DNA of 48,148 nucleotides from a virus: positions 1 to 48,148 of the IMG/VR virus record IMGVR_UViG_3300049448_000568. One strand, written 5' to 3'. The notes under the pieces were generated by a model. The model was given only the letters and a program-made list of their open reading frames with translations, was not told the origin of the DNA and ran no database searches. Position numbers and translations under genes: made by a program. Shown here one piece after another: positions 31,451-38,290 of the stretch; positions within the stretch are counted from its first letter, which is position 1; each line of letters begins with the position of its first letter.

Positions 31451-31475
31451 CTCCGCTCCATAGAGCCTCTATAGT
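31447..31475 (+). promoter_or_regulatory. family promoter TTGACT-N17-TATAGT
   Basis: The best -10 of the family (TATAGT). CTCCATAG and CTCTATAG form the tandem element. The TTGACT contains the stop codon of the upstream gene. The leader here lacks CCTGGAAAGGG and has CAAGGACC instead. Confidence 0.8.
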
Positions 31476-31503
31476 CGGGCAACACCAAACCAAGGACCAG
31501 CCC

Positions 31504-31947
31504 ATGAACGCCTCCCTCTCCGCCCTCTCCCCCGCCGCCATCCTGGCGCTCAGCAAGATGCTGACCGAGACGGTCGTCAACGACGCCCGGGATCAGATCA
31601 CGGCCGGCGACCACGACGTCGAGTGCATCGTCCACGTCCGTGGCGAGCTCCACGTTGACGACGACAGCATGACCCAGCAGATCAACAAGCTGCAGCCGGC
31701 CCTGCTGCTCAAGCTCGCGATGGACAAGCTCAACAAGGTGTCGATCGACTCGCTGATCACCGAAGCCCTGGAGATCCTCGAGAAGAGCAAGGCCCAGGGC
31801 GAGAAGCAGACCGAGGTCGAACCGGAAGGCCTGGAGAAGTTCAAAAAGCGCACCGCCGCGGCCTGGAAGCGGCTGGCCAAGGCGACCTCTCAGCGTCGCC
31901 GCGGCGCGGTGGTGTTCGAGGGCGACATCACGCCGGCGGAAGCATGA
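31504..31947 (+). CDS. hypothetical helical protein, 147 aa
   Basis: Helix-rich throughout with a central beta strand (ECIVHVRGELHVDDDSMTQQ) and a basic C-terminal stretch (KRTAAAWKRLAKATSQRRRG). The central 'G.l.V..Ds...' segment with many Asp residues may be a small domain, but it is not recognised. It has its own strong family promoter. Confidence 0.55.
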   Translation: MNASLSALSPAAILALSKMLTETVVNDARDQITAGDHDVECIVHVRGELHVDDDSMTQQINKLQPALLLKLAMDKLNKVSIDSLITEALEILEKSKAQGEKQTEVEPEGLEKFKKRTAAAWKRLAKATSQRRRGAVVFEGDITPAEA

Positions 31948-32004
31948 GCGCCGCTTCCCCGAGGCGGGCGCCGCGGTACGCTGCTCTCCAGGAGCTTGCG
32001 CGCC

Positions 32005-32238
32005 ATGGCACCCGCCCACAAGGTCTACCAGACCACTGCCAACGTCCTGCCCAACCAGGCCCACCCGGACATGCTGATCGTGGTGGTCAACCTGTCCAAG
32101 TGGCAGGCCATGACGGAGGCCAGCCGGCAGGAGACCGGGCGCGCCGTGGCCGAAGCGCTCAAGGTTTACAACAGCCAGGCGGAGACGGTTCTGCTCAAGG
32201 CGTTGCCGGCCGCGAAGCCGGGGACCGACAAGCCGTGA
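32005..32238 (+). CDS. hypothetical protein, 77 aa
   Basis: The product MAPAHKVYQTTANVLPNQAH continues with a beta strand (MLIVVVNLSKWQAMTEA) and helix. AGGAG ten bases before the ATG decides the start. An alternative frame from 31944 that overlaps the previous stop reads as an antisense-like Gly/Arg sequence and was rejected. Confidence 0.5.
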   Translation: MAPAHKVYQTTANVLPNQAHPDMLIVVVNLSKWQAMTEASRQETGRAVAEALKVYNSQAETVLLKALPAAKPGTDKP

Positions 32239-32317
32239 GCGAGACGCGATCCGCACGGTAAAAACGCTTGCTTTCGGAAAAGATGCCTACAATGGCACTG
32301 TTCTAAGGAGCACTCCT

Positions 32318-32908
32318 GTGTCCTACAAACGCACCATCACCTCCGCGAAATCTGAGAGAGCTATTCCCACCGAGGTGGGGCTGCGCTTGGCCAAGCAGGT
32401 CATCGCGAAGGCCGAGGAGCAGGGCATCCCGTGCTGCTTGGCGGGCGGCATCGCCATCCACCTGTACGGCTTCCTTCGCGCCACCAAGGACGTCGACCTG
32501 ATCGCCCGCGACGAGGTCATTGGCCCGTTCCCCTTCAAGCGACCGCTGAGCTTCGGCGGCTCGGCGTTCACCGCCACCGTCAAGAAATGGGGAAAGGTCG
32601 ACGTCGACGTTATCGTCCGAAGGGACGAGCAACAGCGGCTGTACGAAGACGCGTCGCAGTCCCCGGTCTACATCAACAAGATGCCGGTCGTCAGCCCGGA
32701 GCACCTCGTCATCATCAAGTTCCTGGCCGGTCGTGCCAAGGATCTCCTCGACTTCCAGCACCTCGTCACCGCGCCGCGGCTCGTCGACATGAAGCTGCTC
32801 AGGCGCATGATCAAGCGACTCTTCGCCAACCAGTGGTATCTGGCGGAGGAGATCGAGGCGGCGATCGTCGAGGCCAAATGGCGTAAGTCTATTGAGAAAG
32901 GCAAGTAA
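32318..32908 (+). CDS. nucleotidyltransferase, AbiEii/MNT-like, 196 aa
   Basis: LAGGIAIHLYGFLRATKDVD (42-60, G43 G44, D58 and D60) is the GG-x-DxD core of polymerase-beta-type nucleotidyltransferases, and the later KVDVDVIV supplies the third acid. The C-terminal KFLAGRAKDLLDFQHL resembles AbiEii-type substrate domains. Such enzymes modify tRNA, proteins or antibiotics, and many act as toxins or antitoxins in abortive infection. GTG start with AAGGAG upstream and a possible -10 TACAAT near 32290; it seems to be transcribed alone. Confidence 0.75.
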   Translation: MSYKRTITSAKSERAIPTEVGLRLAKQVIAKAEEQGIPCCLAGGIAIHLYGFLRATKDVDLIARDEVIGPFPFKRPLSFGGSAFTATVKKWGKVDVDVIVRRDEQQRLYEDASQSPVYINKMPVVSPEHLVIIKFLAGRAKDLLDFQHLVTAPRLVDMKLLRRMIKRLFANQWYLAEEIEAAIVEAKWRKSIEKGK

Positions 32909-32917
32909 GGAGCGGGC

Positions 32918-32946
32918 TTGACTCCCTAGCCTCTCCATAGTATCCT
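32918..32946 (+). promoter_or_regulatory. shortened variant of the family promoter with leader
   Basis: TTGACT is followed by CTAGCCTCTCCATAGT with only 12 bases before CATAGT. With normal 17-base spacing the -10 would be TATCCT (32941-32946). The leader CCTGGAAAGGG is intact at 32961-32971. Confidence 0.55.
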
Positions 32947-32977
32947 CAGTCATACTCCAACCTGGAAAGGGTACCCC

Positions 32978-33622
32978 ATGGGCCGCTTCACCACTCGCGA
33001 CATCATCCTCTCACTGATCTGCTTCGCCTGCTTCCTGGCGGCGCTGGTGCTGATCGCGCCGCAGGTGCACGCCGACGACGCGCTGCCGGCGACGATCCCC
33101 TCGACCTTCGACCTCGATTCCCTCGGCGTCGACTCCCGGCTGCTGCCCGGCGTGCCCGCCCTGACCCAGTACCAGAACGAGGTCGCCAAGGCCAAGACCA
33201 ACTACGAGACCGCGGTCCTGAAGGCGGCCGAGGAGCTCCGCAAAAAGCTGGCAGCCGCGCAGGAGCAGGCCACCAAGAGCGGCGATCTCGACAAGGCCTT
33301 GGCGATCCGGGCTGCGATGGACAAGCTGCCCAAGGCGCCGAAGGCGGTGGCGGCAACTGCCCCGACCGACCCCATTCACCGGCTCTTGGGCAAGTGGCGC
33401 GTGACGACCGGCGGATACGCCGGAGTCTGGACGATCGCCGACAAAGGTCGGGTCGTGAACAACACGGGGGACACCGGCTCTTACAAAGCCGCTGCGACCG
33501 GGATCGAGATCCAGTGGTCGAACGGGCGGCTGGAGACAGTGACCTACCCGGAGGACGGCGCAGCGGCGACTGCGGGCGTCGGCGGTAGCGGCGCCCCGTT
33601 GGCCTTGAACCGTATACCGTGA
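32978..33622 (+). CDS. exported protein with Planctomycetota-like domains, 214 aa
   Basis: An N-terminal signal peptide is clear: charged start, hydrophobic SLICFACFLAALVLIA, then a VHA site near residue 32. The middle is a helical hairpin ending GDLDKALAIRAAMDKL, and the C-terminus reads LGKWRVTTGGYAGVWTIADK followed by GIEIQWSNGRLETVTYP. I recall both segments from secreted planctomycete proteins of unknown function. A phage carrying it suggests host-derived cargo, perhaps altering the cell surface. It uses the shared leader and ends in a GTGA overlap with a glycosyltransferase. Confidence 0.7.
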   Translation: MGRFTTRDIILSLICFACFLAALVLIAPQVHADDALPATIPSTFDLDSLGVDSRLLPGVPALTQYQNEVAKAKTNYETAVLKAAEELRKKLAAAQEQATKSGDLDKALAIRAAMDKLPKAPKAVAATAPTDPIHRLLGKWRVTTGGYAGVWTIADKGRVVNNTGDTGSYKAAATGIEIQWSNGRLETVTYPEDGAAATAGVGGSGAPLALNRIP

Positions 33623-34374
33623 CCTTACCGTCCGTCGCGATCCTCATTCCGACGTACGCGCGCGTTCGGTGGCTGCGCCAAGCGCTCTGGTGTGCGACCC
33701 ATCAACGCTATGCAGGCACGAAAGCGGTGCTGCTGCTCAACGACTGCCCGGAGCAGTGCCTTTGGGTGAAGTCTCCCCAGGTACTGGTAAGGAACTGGGC
33801 GACGCCGTTCCCCACACTGGGCGACAAGCGCAACGCGCTCCTCGCGTGGGCCGCGCAGATCGGGTTCGAGTATGTGACGTGGCTCGACGACGATGACCTT
33901 ATGTTGCCAACACAGGTGGCGCACCTTCAGCGGCAGACAGCGACTGGTACGGACCTCCTCGGCCTCAGCTGCTGGTCGCTCTACGGCAACAAATGGGTTC
34001 ACGCTTATCAGGCCCTAGAGTCCTTCGTTCGCCCCGGCCCTTTCCTACGCGCGGGGGGTTTTCCGGCGGTGGATGTCGGCGAAGACCAAGCCGGGCGAGC
34101 TCGGCTGGTGGAACTCGGCGCGAAGGAAGCCCAGGAACGCGGGCACTACGTCTACTGCTGGGACAACGGTACGTGGCACATCAGTGGCCGCGGCGTGCGC
34201 GATGGTGCGTGCGCTGAGTATCACCGGGATGCAGCGGAACGCCTGCGCAGCGGGCAAGAACCGCGCGACGATGTGTTTGTTGTGCCAGAGCCGCCTACTG
34301 CGGCCCGCGCATCCGCGCCCGACGATGTCGCGAGTCTGATCGGCGATAGCTGGGGCGCACATGCCGTGGAGTAG
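33619..34374 (+). CDS. family 2-like glycosyltransferase, 251 aa
   Basis: Starts VAILIPTYARVRWLRQAL, the usual GT-A entry strand, and has WLDDDD at 89-93, the metal-binding DxD-type motif. LGDKRNALL precedes it, as in GT2 enzymes. The C-terminal 50 residues are Ala/Asp-rich and may be flexible. It would transfer a sugar from a nucleotide donor to an unknown acceptor. It overlaps the next methyltransferase by 14 bases. Confidence 0.8.
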   Translation: MTLPSVAILIPTYARVRWLRQALWCATHQRYAGTKAVLLLNDCPEQCLWVKSPQVLVRNWATPFPTLGDKRNALLAWAAQIGFEYVTWLDDDDLMLPTQVAHLQRQTATGTDLLGLSCWSLYGNKWVHAYQALESFVRPGPFLRAGGFPAVDVGEDQAGRARLVELGAKEAQERGHYVYCWDNGTWHISGRGVRDGACAEYHRDAAERLRSGQEPRDDVFVVPEPPTAARASAPDDVASLIGDSWGAHAVE

Positions 34375-34876
34375 CCCTGAAGGTAAGATGCAGATGATCG
34401 CCGCCGTCAAGGCCGCGCTGCCGCGAGGCCGCGAAAAGATCTTGGACGTCGGCGCCGGCGCCGGCACGTACGCGCACTTACTCAAAGGAACCGCCTACCG
34501 CATACACGCCCTAGAAGTATTCGCGCCCTACGTGGAGCGTTTCCATCTGCGGGACCACTACGAATGCGTACTGCTCGGCGATATCCGCGCCTTTCGTCCC
34601 AGCACTCGCTACGATCTCGCGATTCTCGGGGATGTCCTCGAGCACTTGACCGCAGCGGAAGCTCAGGCCCTCGTGGCTCGACTCCCGACAATCGCGAGCC
34701 AGTCGCTTTTTAGCGTGCCCTGGTCGTATGAGCAAGGACCAATGGAAGGCAACGACGCGGAGATACACCACCAACCCGACCTGACACCGGAAACCATGCG
34801 GCTGCGCTTCCCGACGCTGCGCCCGGTTTGGGCCGGTCCTATCATCGGGATATACGCTCTCGACATCGCTCCCTAG
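34361..34876 (+). CDS. class I methyltransferase, 171 aa
   Basis: ILDVGAGAGTYAHLL (27-41) is motif I, and LAILGDVLEHLTAAEAQALV is motif IV with the Glu-His pair of Methyltransf_11/23-type enzymes. Phage genomes often pair such genes with glycosyltransferases to decorate polysaccharides. The overlapping start inside the glycosyltransferase suggests translational coupling. Confidence 0.8.
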   Translation: MPWSSPEGKMQMIAAVKAALPRGREKILDVGAGAGTYAHLLKGTAYRIHALEVFAPYVERFHLRDHYECVLLGDIRAFRPSTRYDLAILGDVLEHLTAAEAQALVARLPTIASQSLFSVPWSYEQGPMEGNDAEIHHQPDLTPETMRLRFPTLRPVWAGPIIGIYALDIAP

Positions 34877-34884
34877 ATTCCCCC

Positions 34885-34910
34885 TTGACCCTCAATGGCC
34901 CCTCAATAGC
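34885..34910 (+). promoter_or_regulatory. diverged family promoter
   Basis: TTGACC is followed after 14 bases by AATAGC, with the tandem element present as CTCAATGG and CTCAATAG. It lies in the 88-base gap before the Pro/Ala-rich protein gene. The shorter spacing makes its activity uncertain. Confidence 0.4.
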
Positions 34911-34964
34911 GTCACCGTCCTACCCGTTCCCCAATTCTTCCCTCAACGTCTGCAGGAGTCTCTC

Positions 34965-36035
34965 ATGGTGTGGAAACGCAACGCCCCCGCCGCGGCATCA
35001 GCCGCCGCCCCGTCCACCGGCGCACCGCCGCCCCCGACCGCTCCGCCGGCTCCGGCTGCCACCGCGCCCGCGGCCCTGCCGCCCGTCGCCACCCCACCGC
35101 CCACCGCCCCCGCCGCGGCAGCTCCACCGGCGGCCGCCGCACCGCGGCGCAGTCGTCGCACCGCGGCCCCTGACGCGACTGCGCCGGCAGCCGCGACCGC
35201 CTCGGTGCTCGCCCCGCCGCCGGCATCCGTCGCCGTCCCGGCCCTGCCCGGCTTCCTGGCGCTCCTGGCCCCGAAGAACCCGCAGGCCAAGTCGGCCCTG
35301 GCTATCCTGGTCGACGGCCGGACGTCCGCCGGCGAGCCGAACATCTTCCCGACCCTCTACATGCAGGGCGGCGACACCGGCGGCTCGATGCTGGCCCACG
35401 ACATGAACGTCGAAGGCGCCAATGAGGACCTGCCGGTCGGCAAGGAGCCGGTGCTCTGCATCCTGCTCGGCGTCCGGTTCGAGATCCTGCTGTGGCCGAA
35501 GGCCTACCAGCGCGGGGTCAAGATGGTGCCCAGCAGCAAGGCCGTCCTGGCCTACGACGAAGCCGAGGCGGTCGACGCTGCCCAGATGGCGGCCCAGCGC
35601 TACGCCTTCCGCCAGCGCGCGACCCAGGACCAGTACGACGCCGTCGGTCACCCGACCCTGGCGCTCGAGATGCTGGTGTACGACCCGCAGGCCGGGGTGT
35701 ACGCGATCCAGACCCCGTCGAGCTACGACAGCGTGTTCAACACCGGCAAGGAGCTGCTGACGGCCTTCCCGGAAGTCCGACCGACCCCGGTGATGATCCA
35801 GCCGATCACCTACATGACCAAGGGCTCGAAGGGCAACGCCCCGTGGGCGGAGCACTACTACAAGGTCGCCCAGGCGTCCAACGCCGCGGGCATGGAGGAG
35901 ATCAAGGCCGAGTTCAACAAGTTCCTGGCGCAGAGCGGCAGCGACCCCGAGCTCAACGCGGCCATCGCGGCGTGGTCCAAGCACACGCTCACCGCCGACC
36001 AGCTCGCCAAGCTCAAGCAGATCGCGACCACCTGA
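34965..36035 (+). CDS. Pro/Ala-rich N-terminus protein of unknown function, 356 aa
   Basis: The first 80 residues are a low-complexity Ala/Pro/Thr-rich tail. The conserved-looking part starts at LPGFLALLAPKNPQAKSALA, continues with ILVDGRTS, PTLYMQGGDTGGSMLAHD and VLCILLGVRFEILLWPKAYQ, and ends in a helical region (LNAAIAAWSKHTLTADQLAK). Neighbours are a Cys-rich protein and a Cas4-like nuclease, so a single-stranded DNA-binding or recombination role is conceivable, but nothing in the sequence proves it. AGGAG precedes the ATG and a terminator follows the stop. Confidence 0.7.
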   Translation: MVWKRNAPAAASAAAPSTGAPPPPTAPPAPAATAPAALPPVATPPPTAPAAAAPPAAAAPRRSRRTAAPDATAPAAATASVLAPPPASVAVPALPGFLALLAPKNPQAKSALAILVDGRTSAGEPNIFPTLYMQGGDTGGSMLAHDMNVEGANEDLPVGKEPVLCILLGVRFEILLWPKAYQRGVKMVPSSKAVLAYDEAEAVDAAQMAAQRYAFRQRATQDQYDAVGHPTLALEMLVYDPQAGVYAIQTPSSYDSVFNTGKELLTAFPEVRPTPVMIQPITYMTKGSKGNAPWAEHYYKVAQASNAAGMEEIKAEFNKFLAQSGSDPELNAAIAAWSKHTLTADQLAKLKQIATT

Positions 36036-36069
36036 AGTCCAGACAGTAGAGAATACGCAGATGGTGAAT

Positions 36070-36100
36070 GCCACCCCTTCGCAAGGAGGGGTGGCTTTTT
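36070..36100 (+). terminator. intrinsic terminator
   Basis: GCCACCCCT (36070-36078) pairs perfectly with AGGGGTGGC (36087-36095) over an eight-base loop, followed by TTTTT. It ends the transcript of the 356-residue gene, and readthrough would supply the Cas4-like operon. It also argues that the next gene starts at 36115 and not at the ATG at 36061 inside the hairpin leader. Confidence 0.85.
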
Positions 36101-36114
36101 GCGCAGAGGACCGC

Positions 36115-36309
36115 ATGGCCGACAAAGAACTCTCCGACGAAGATCTCGCCAAGGCGAAGGCCGACAACCTGCGCGAATTCCCGCACCACATCGTGGATGG
36201 CGACCCGACCAAGCAGGTCTACACCTGCGAGACGTGCGACGCGCGTCGGATCTGCCCGTTCAGCATGGACCCGTACAACACCGACTGCGAATGCTTGGCG
36301 AGCAAGTGA
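36115..36309 (+). CDS. small Cys-rich protein, 64 aa
   Basis: C38, C41, C47, C58 and C60 (TCETC, ICPF, CECLASK) suggest a metal site. The N-terminal half is acidic and helical (KELSDEDLAKAKADNLREFP). AGAGGA precedes the ATG. It is coupled to the Cas4-like nuclease by GTGA and may be a partner of that enzyme. Confidence 0.6.
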   Translation: MADKELSDEDLAKAKADNLREFPHHIVDGDPTKQVYTCETCDARRICPFSMDPYNTDCECLASK

Positions 36310-37307
36310 GCACCGCGGCGAAGAAGCCCTGGAAACCCCGCGCCTCCGCGCTCGGCTTCTACGCCAACTGCCTGTGGCGCGCGGCCCAGGACCGGGCGGT
36401 CTACGAAGGCGAGCTGCCGGAGCCGGCACCGCAGGCCGAGACCTCCGCGGCGTCGCTCGGCACCTGCATCCACTTCACCCTGCAGGACGGGATCCGGTGC
36501 ACGTTTCCGCGCAAGACGCTGCAGGTGAACCCGCAGCAGTTCGGCGCCGACCTGGACCAAGCGGATGCGCTGGGCCAGCCCATTACGCCAGAAGAGCTAT
36601 CACCAGACGAGCAGCAGCTGCTGTCGCTCGCCGACGAGCACTTCAACGGTGACCTATCGGAGGCTCACGCAGCCCTCGCCGCCGGCGACCCCCGCTGCTA
36701 TCAACCGACCGCAGCTGAGTGGGAAGACGCCGCCAAGCTCTGGGGCGGCAACGTCGACACGGCGCGCGAGCAAGTCCGGTCCGCCGCCACCCTCGGCGCC
36801 GCGACGGTGCCGCCGCTGCCGTCCGGCGAGCGCTGGTGCGCCGAGGACGAGTTCGAGAACGACTACGTCAGCGGCCACACCGACTTCCTGATGGCCAACC
36901 GCAAGGTCCTCGGCGACCTGAAGACTACCGCTAAGCCTCCGCAAGGCGGCTGGCTCAAGCCGGCGCACCTGCTGCAGATGACGGCCTACCAGCGGCTCAC
37001 CGGTGCCGAGCGCGCCTGGGTGCTGTACCTCGACTCGATGAAGGGCCGGTGGACCAACATGGTGTGGATCGACTTCACGACCGACGCCATGAAGTTCTAC
37101 GCCGACCAAGTCGAAGCCTTCTGCCGGTTCCTGATGTCGGACCAGCTGTTCGACGTCGCCTACCCGAACCTCGGGGACCACTGCGTCTACTCCTGGTGCC
37201 GGTACAAGGACGAGTGCTACTCCAAGATCATGCCCCGACCAGGATCTCTTTACAATCTCTCCATAGCCCGTAAAGCTGTAGGACCGATCCAACTGTCCCC
37301 CCTCTAG
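36306..37307 (+). CDS. Cas4/RecB-like PD-(D/E)XK nuclease with Fe-S cysteines, 333 aa
   Basis: GHTDFLM (D193) and LGDLKT (D204, K206) are the PD-(D/E)XK core, and an upstream LGTCIHF may supply the conserved His. Cysteines at 22 and then 293, 298 and 304 (CVYSWCRYKDEC) have the spacing of Cas4/AddB-type [4Fe-4S] clusters. Such nucleases resect DNA ends in recombination. The GTG start overlaps the previous stop. The last 30 residues after the cluster are not conserved-looking and overlap TTTACA plus a CTCCATAG element, possibly a promoter for the next gene. Confidence 0.85.
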   Translation: MSTAAKKPWKPRASALGFYANCLWRAAQDRAVYEGELPEPAPQAETSAASLGTCIHFTLQDGIRCTFPRKTLQVNPQQFGADLDQADALGQPITPEELSPDEQQLLSLADEHFNGDLSEAHAALAAGDPRCYQPTAAEWEDAAKLWGGNVDTAREQVRSAATLGAATVPPLPSGERWCAEDEFENDYVSGHTDFLMANRKVLGDLKTTAKPPQGGWLKPAHLLQMTAYQRLTGAERAWVLYLDSMKGRWTNMVWIDFTTDAMKFYADQVEAFCRFLMSDQLFDVAYPNLGDHCVYSWCRYKDECYSKIMPRPGSLYNLSIARKAVGPIQLSPL

Positions 37308-37316
37308 GGAGTTCCC

Positions 37317-37619
37317 ATGGTGTCATCCGCTCCGAAAACCAAGAAGCCGAAGAAGGCCAAGGTGTCGAAGGCCAAATCCAAGGCCAAGCACCCCAAGCTC
37401 AAGCTGGCCGGGAACCCGGGCCGCAAGAAGGCGGTGTCGCTCTGGACCAGCGGGCCCGACCGCAAGTTGTTCGATCGCGCCCGCAAGCGCTTCGGCGACT
37501 CGCTGTCCGAGCTGGTGCGCGTGCTGATCGCGGCCTATGACCGCGGGGACATCGCCCTGACCGACGGTACGGTCAAGGTCCAGGCCCCGGCGCCGGCCCC
37601 GAGCCTCGCCGTCGGTTGA
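37317..37619 (+). CDS. basic protein with RHH-like centre, 100 aa
   Basis: The first 40 residues are extremely Lys-rich (APKTKKPKKAKVSKAKSKAK), histone-tail-like. Residues about 55-80 (LFDRARKRFGDSLSELVRVL) look like the helix pair of a ribbon-helix-helix. The C-terminus is Pro/Ala-rich. It probably binds DNA non-specifically or as a regulator. GGGAG is upstream of the ATG. Confidence 0.6.
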   Translation: MVSSAPKTKKPKKAKVSKAKSKAKHPKLKLAGNPGRKKAVSLWTSGPDRKLFDRARKRFGDSLSELVRVLIAAYDRGDIALTDGTVKVQAPAPAPSLAVG

Positions 37620-37621
37620 CC

Positions 37622-37861
37622 ATGACCACCCCCGCCGGCGCCGCCACGGTGCCGCAGCTGCTGGCGTACCTGCGGGAGCACCGGCAGCAGTGGCCGATCG
37701 CCGCCATCGCCAAGGCCGCCAAGCTGCCGCGGTCGGTGGTGCGCAAGGCGATCGGCCCCGGCGGCAACCCGACCCTGCGCACCCTGACCGCCATCACCAC
37801 GGTGCTCGGCGGCGAGCTGATGGTGGCGATCTCGCCGGGCGCCAACCGTCTGCTTGACTAG
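37622..37861 (+). CDS. small helix-turn-helix protein, 79 aa
   Basis: HRQQWPIAAIAKAAKLPRSV followed by VRKAIGPGGNPTLRTLTAIT and VLGGELMVAI is an XRE/Cro-type helix-turn-helix with the final Gly-rich beta turn used by HigA-like antitoxins and repressors. Two tandem palindromes start at its stop codon and could be its operators. No toxin-like neighbour is obvious. Confidence 0.6.
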   Translation: MTTPAGAATVPQLLAYLREHRQQWPIAAIAKAAKLPRSVVRKAIGPGGNPTLRTLTAITTVLGGELMVAISPGANRLLD

Positions 37862-37886
37862 TGACTCGTCACGCGTTACGAGTAAC
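37861..37886. promoter_or_regulatory. tandem palindromes, candidate operators
   Basis: GTGAC-TC-GTCAC (37861-37872) and GTTAC-GA-GTAAC (37875-37886) share the form GTKACnnGTMAC, with centres 14 bases apart. They lie between the HTH gene and the nuclease gene. No clear promoter hexamers are visible in the 30-base gap. Confidence 0.5.
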
Positions 37887-37891
37887 ACTCC

Positions 37892-38290
37892 ATGAAACAG
37901 CCGGAAGCGACGTTCAAGAAGCAGCTCAACGAGGCGTTCGCCGCGGTGTTCCCCGATGGTTGGTGGGCTTACGTCAAGGCGTTGGCGCGGGACGGGGCGC
38001 CGGACTTGCACTACCAGCTCTCCGGCCTCAAAGCCCTCTGGGTCGAAGCCAAGGTGGGCACCAATCCACTGCGCAAGTCGCAGGAGCGAGAAATCTACCG
38101 AATGGTGGCGGCAGGGGCGCGCGTCAAGGTACTGCGCCTTCTCAAGGACGGCGATGGCCCCCGGCAGATGTCGATTCAGCTGATAGGCAGATGCCACGCC
38201 ACAGAAAAGATCGCTGTCGCGCAAGAGACGACGGTCGACTGGAATGACCGCGCGAACCGGCGCTTCTGGTATCCGATCCTCGACCTATGA
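37892..38290 (+). CDS. VRR-NUC-like PD-(D/E)XK nuclease, 132 aa
   Basis: GAPDLHYQLSGLKALWVEAK (D38, E52, K54) and then SQEREIYRMVAAGARVKVLR (Q64) form the VRR-NUC signature, a small Holliday-junction-resolvase-like fold. Phage members are proposed to process branched or flap DNA. The length fits a single-domain enzyme with an added C-terminal beta part. Its stop overlaps the next ATG. Confidence 0.75.
   Translation: MKQPEATFKKQLNEAFAAVFPDGWWAYVKALARDGAPDLHYQLSGLKALWVEAKVGTNPLRKSQEREIYRMVAAGARVKVLRLLKDGDGPRQMSIQLIGRCHATEKIAVAQETTVDWNDRANRRFWYPILDL

Noticed and set aside
31944-32261. Frame starting at the ATGA overlap after the 147-residue gene
   Set aside because: Its translation is Gly/Arg/Gln-rich and shadow-like. 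The overlapping frame from 32005 has AGGAG and a normal protein composition.
36061-36114. Upstream ATG for the small Cys-rich gene
   Set aside because: This ATG lies within the leader of a perfect terminator hairpin. The Met at 36115 has AGAGGA upstream.
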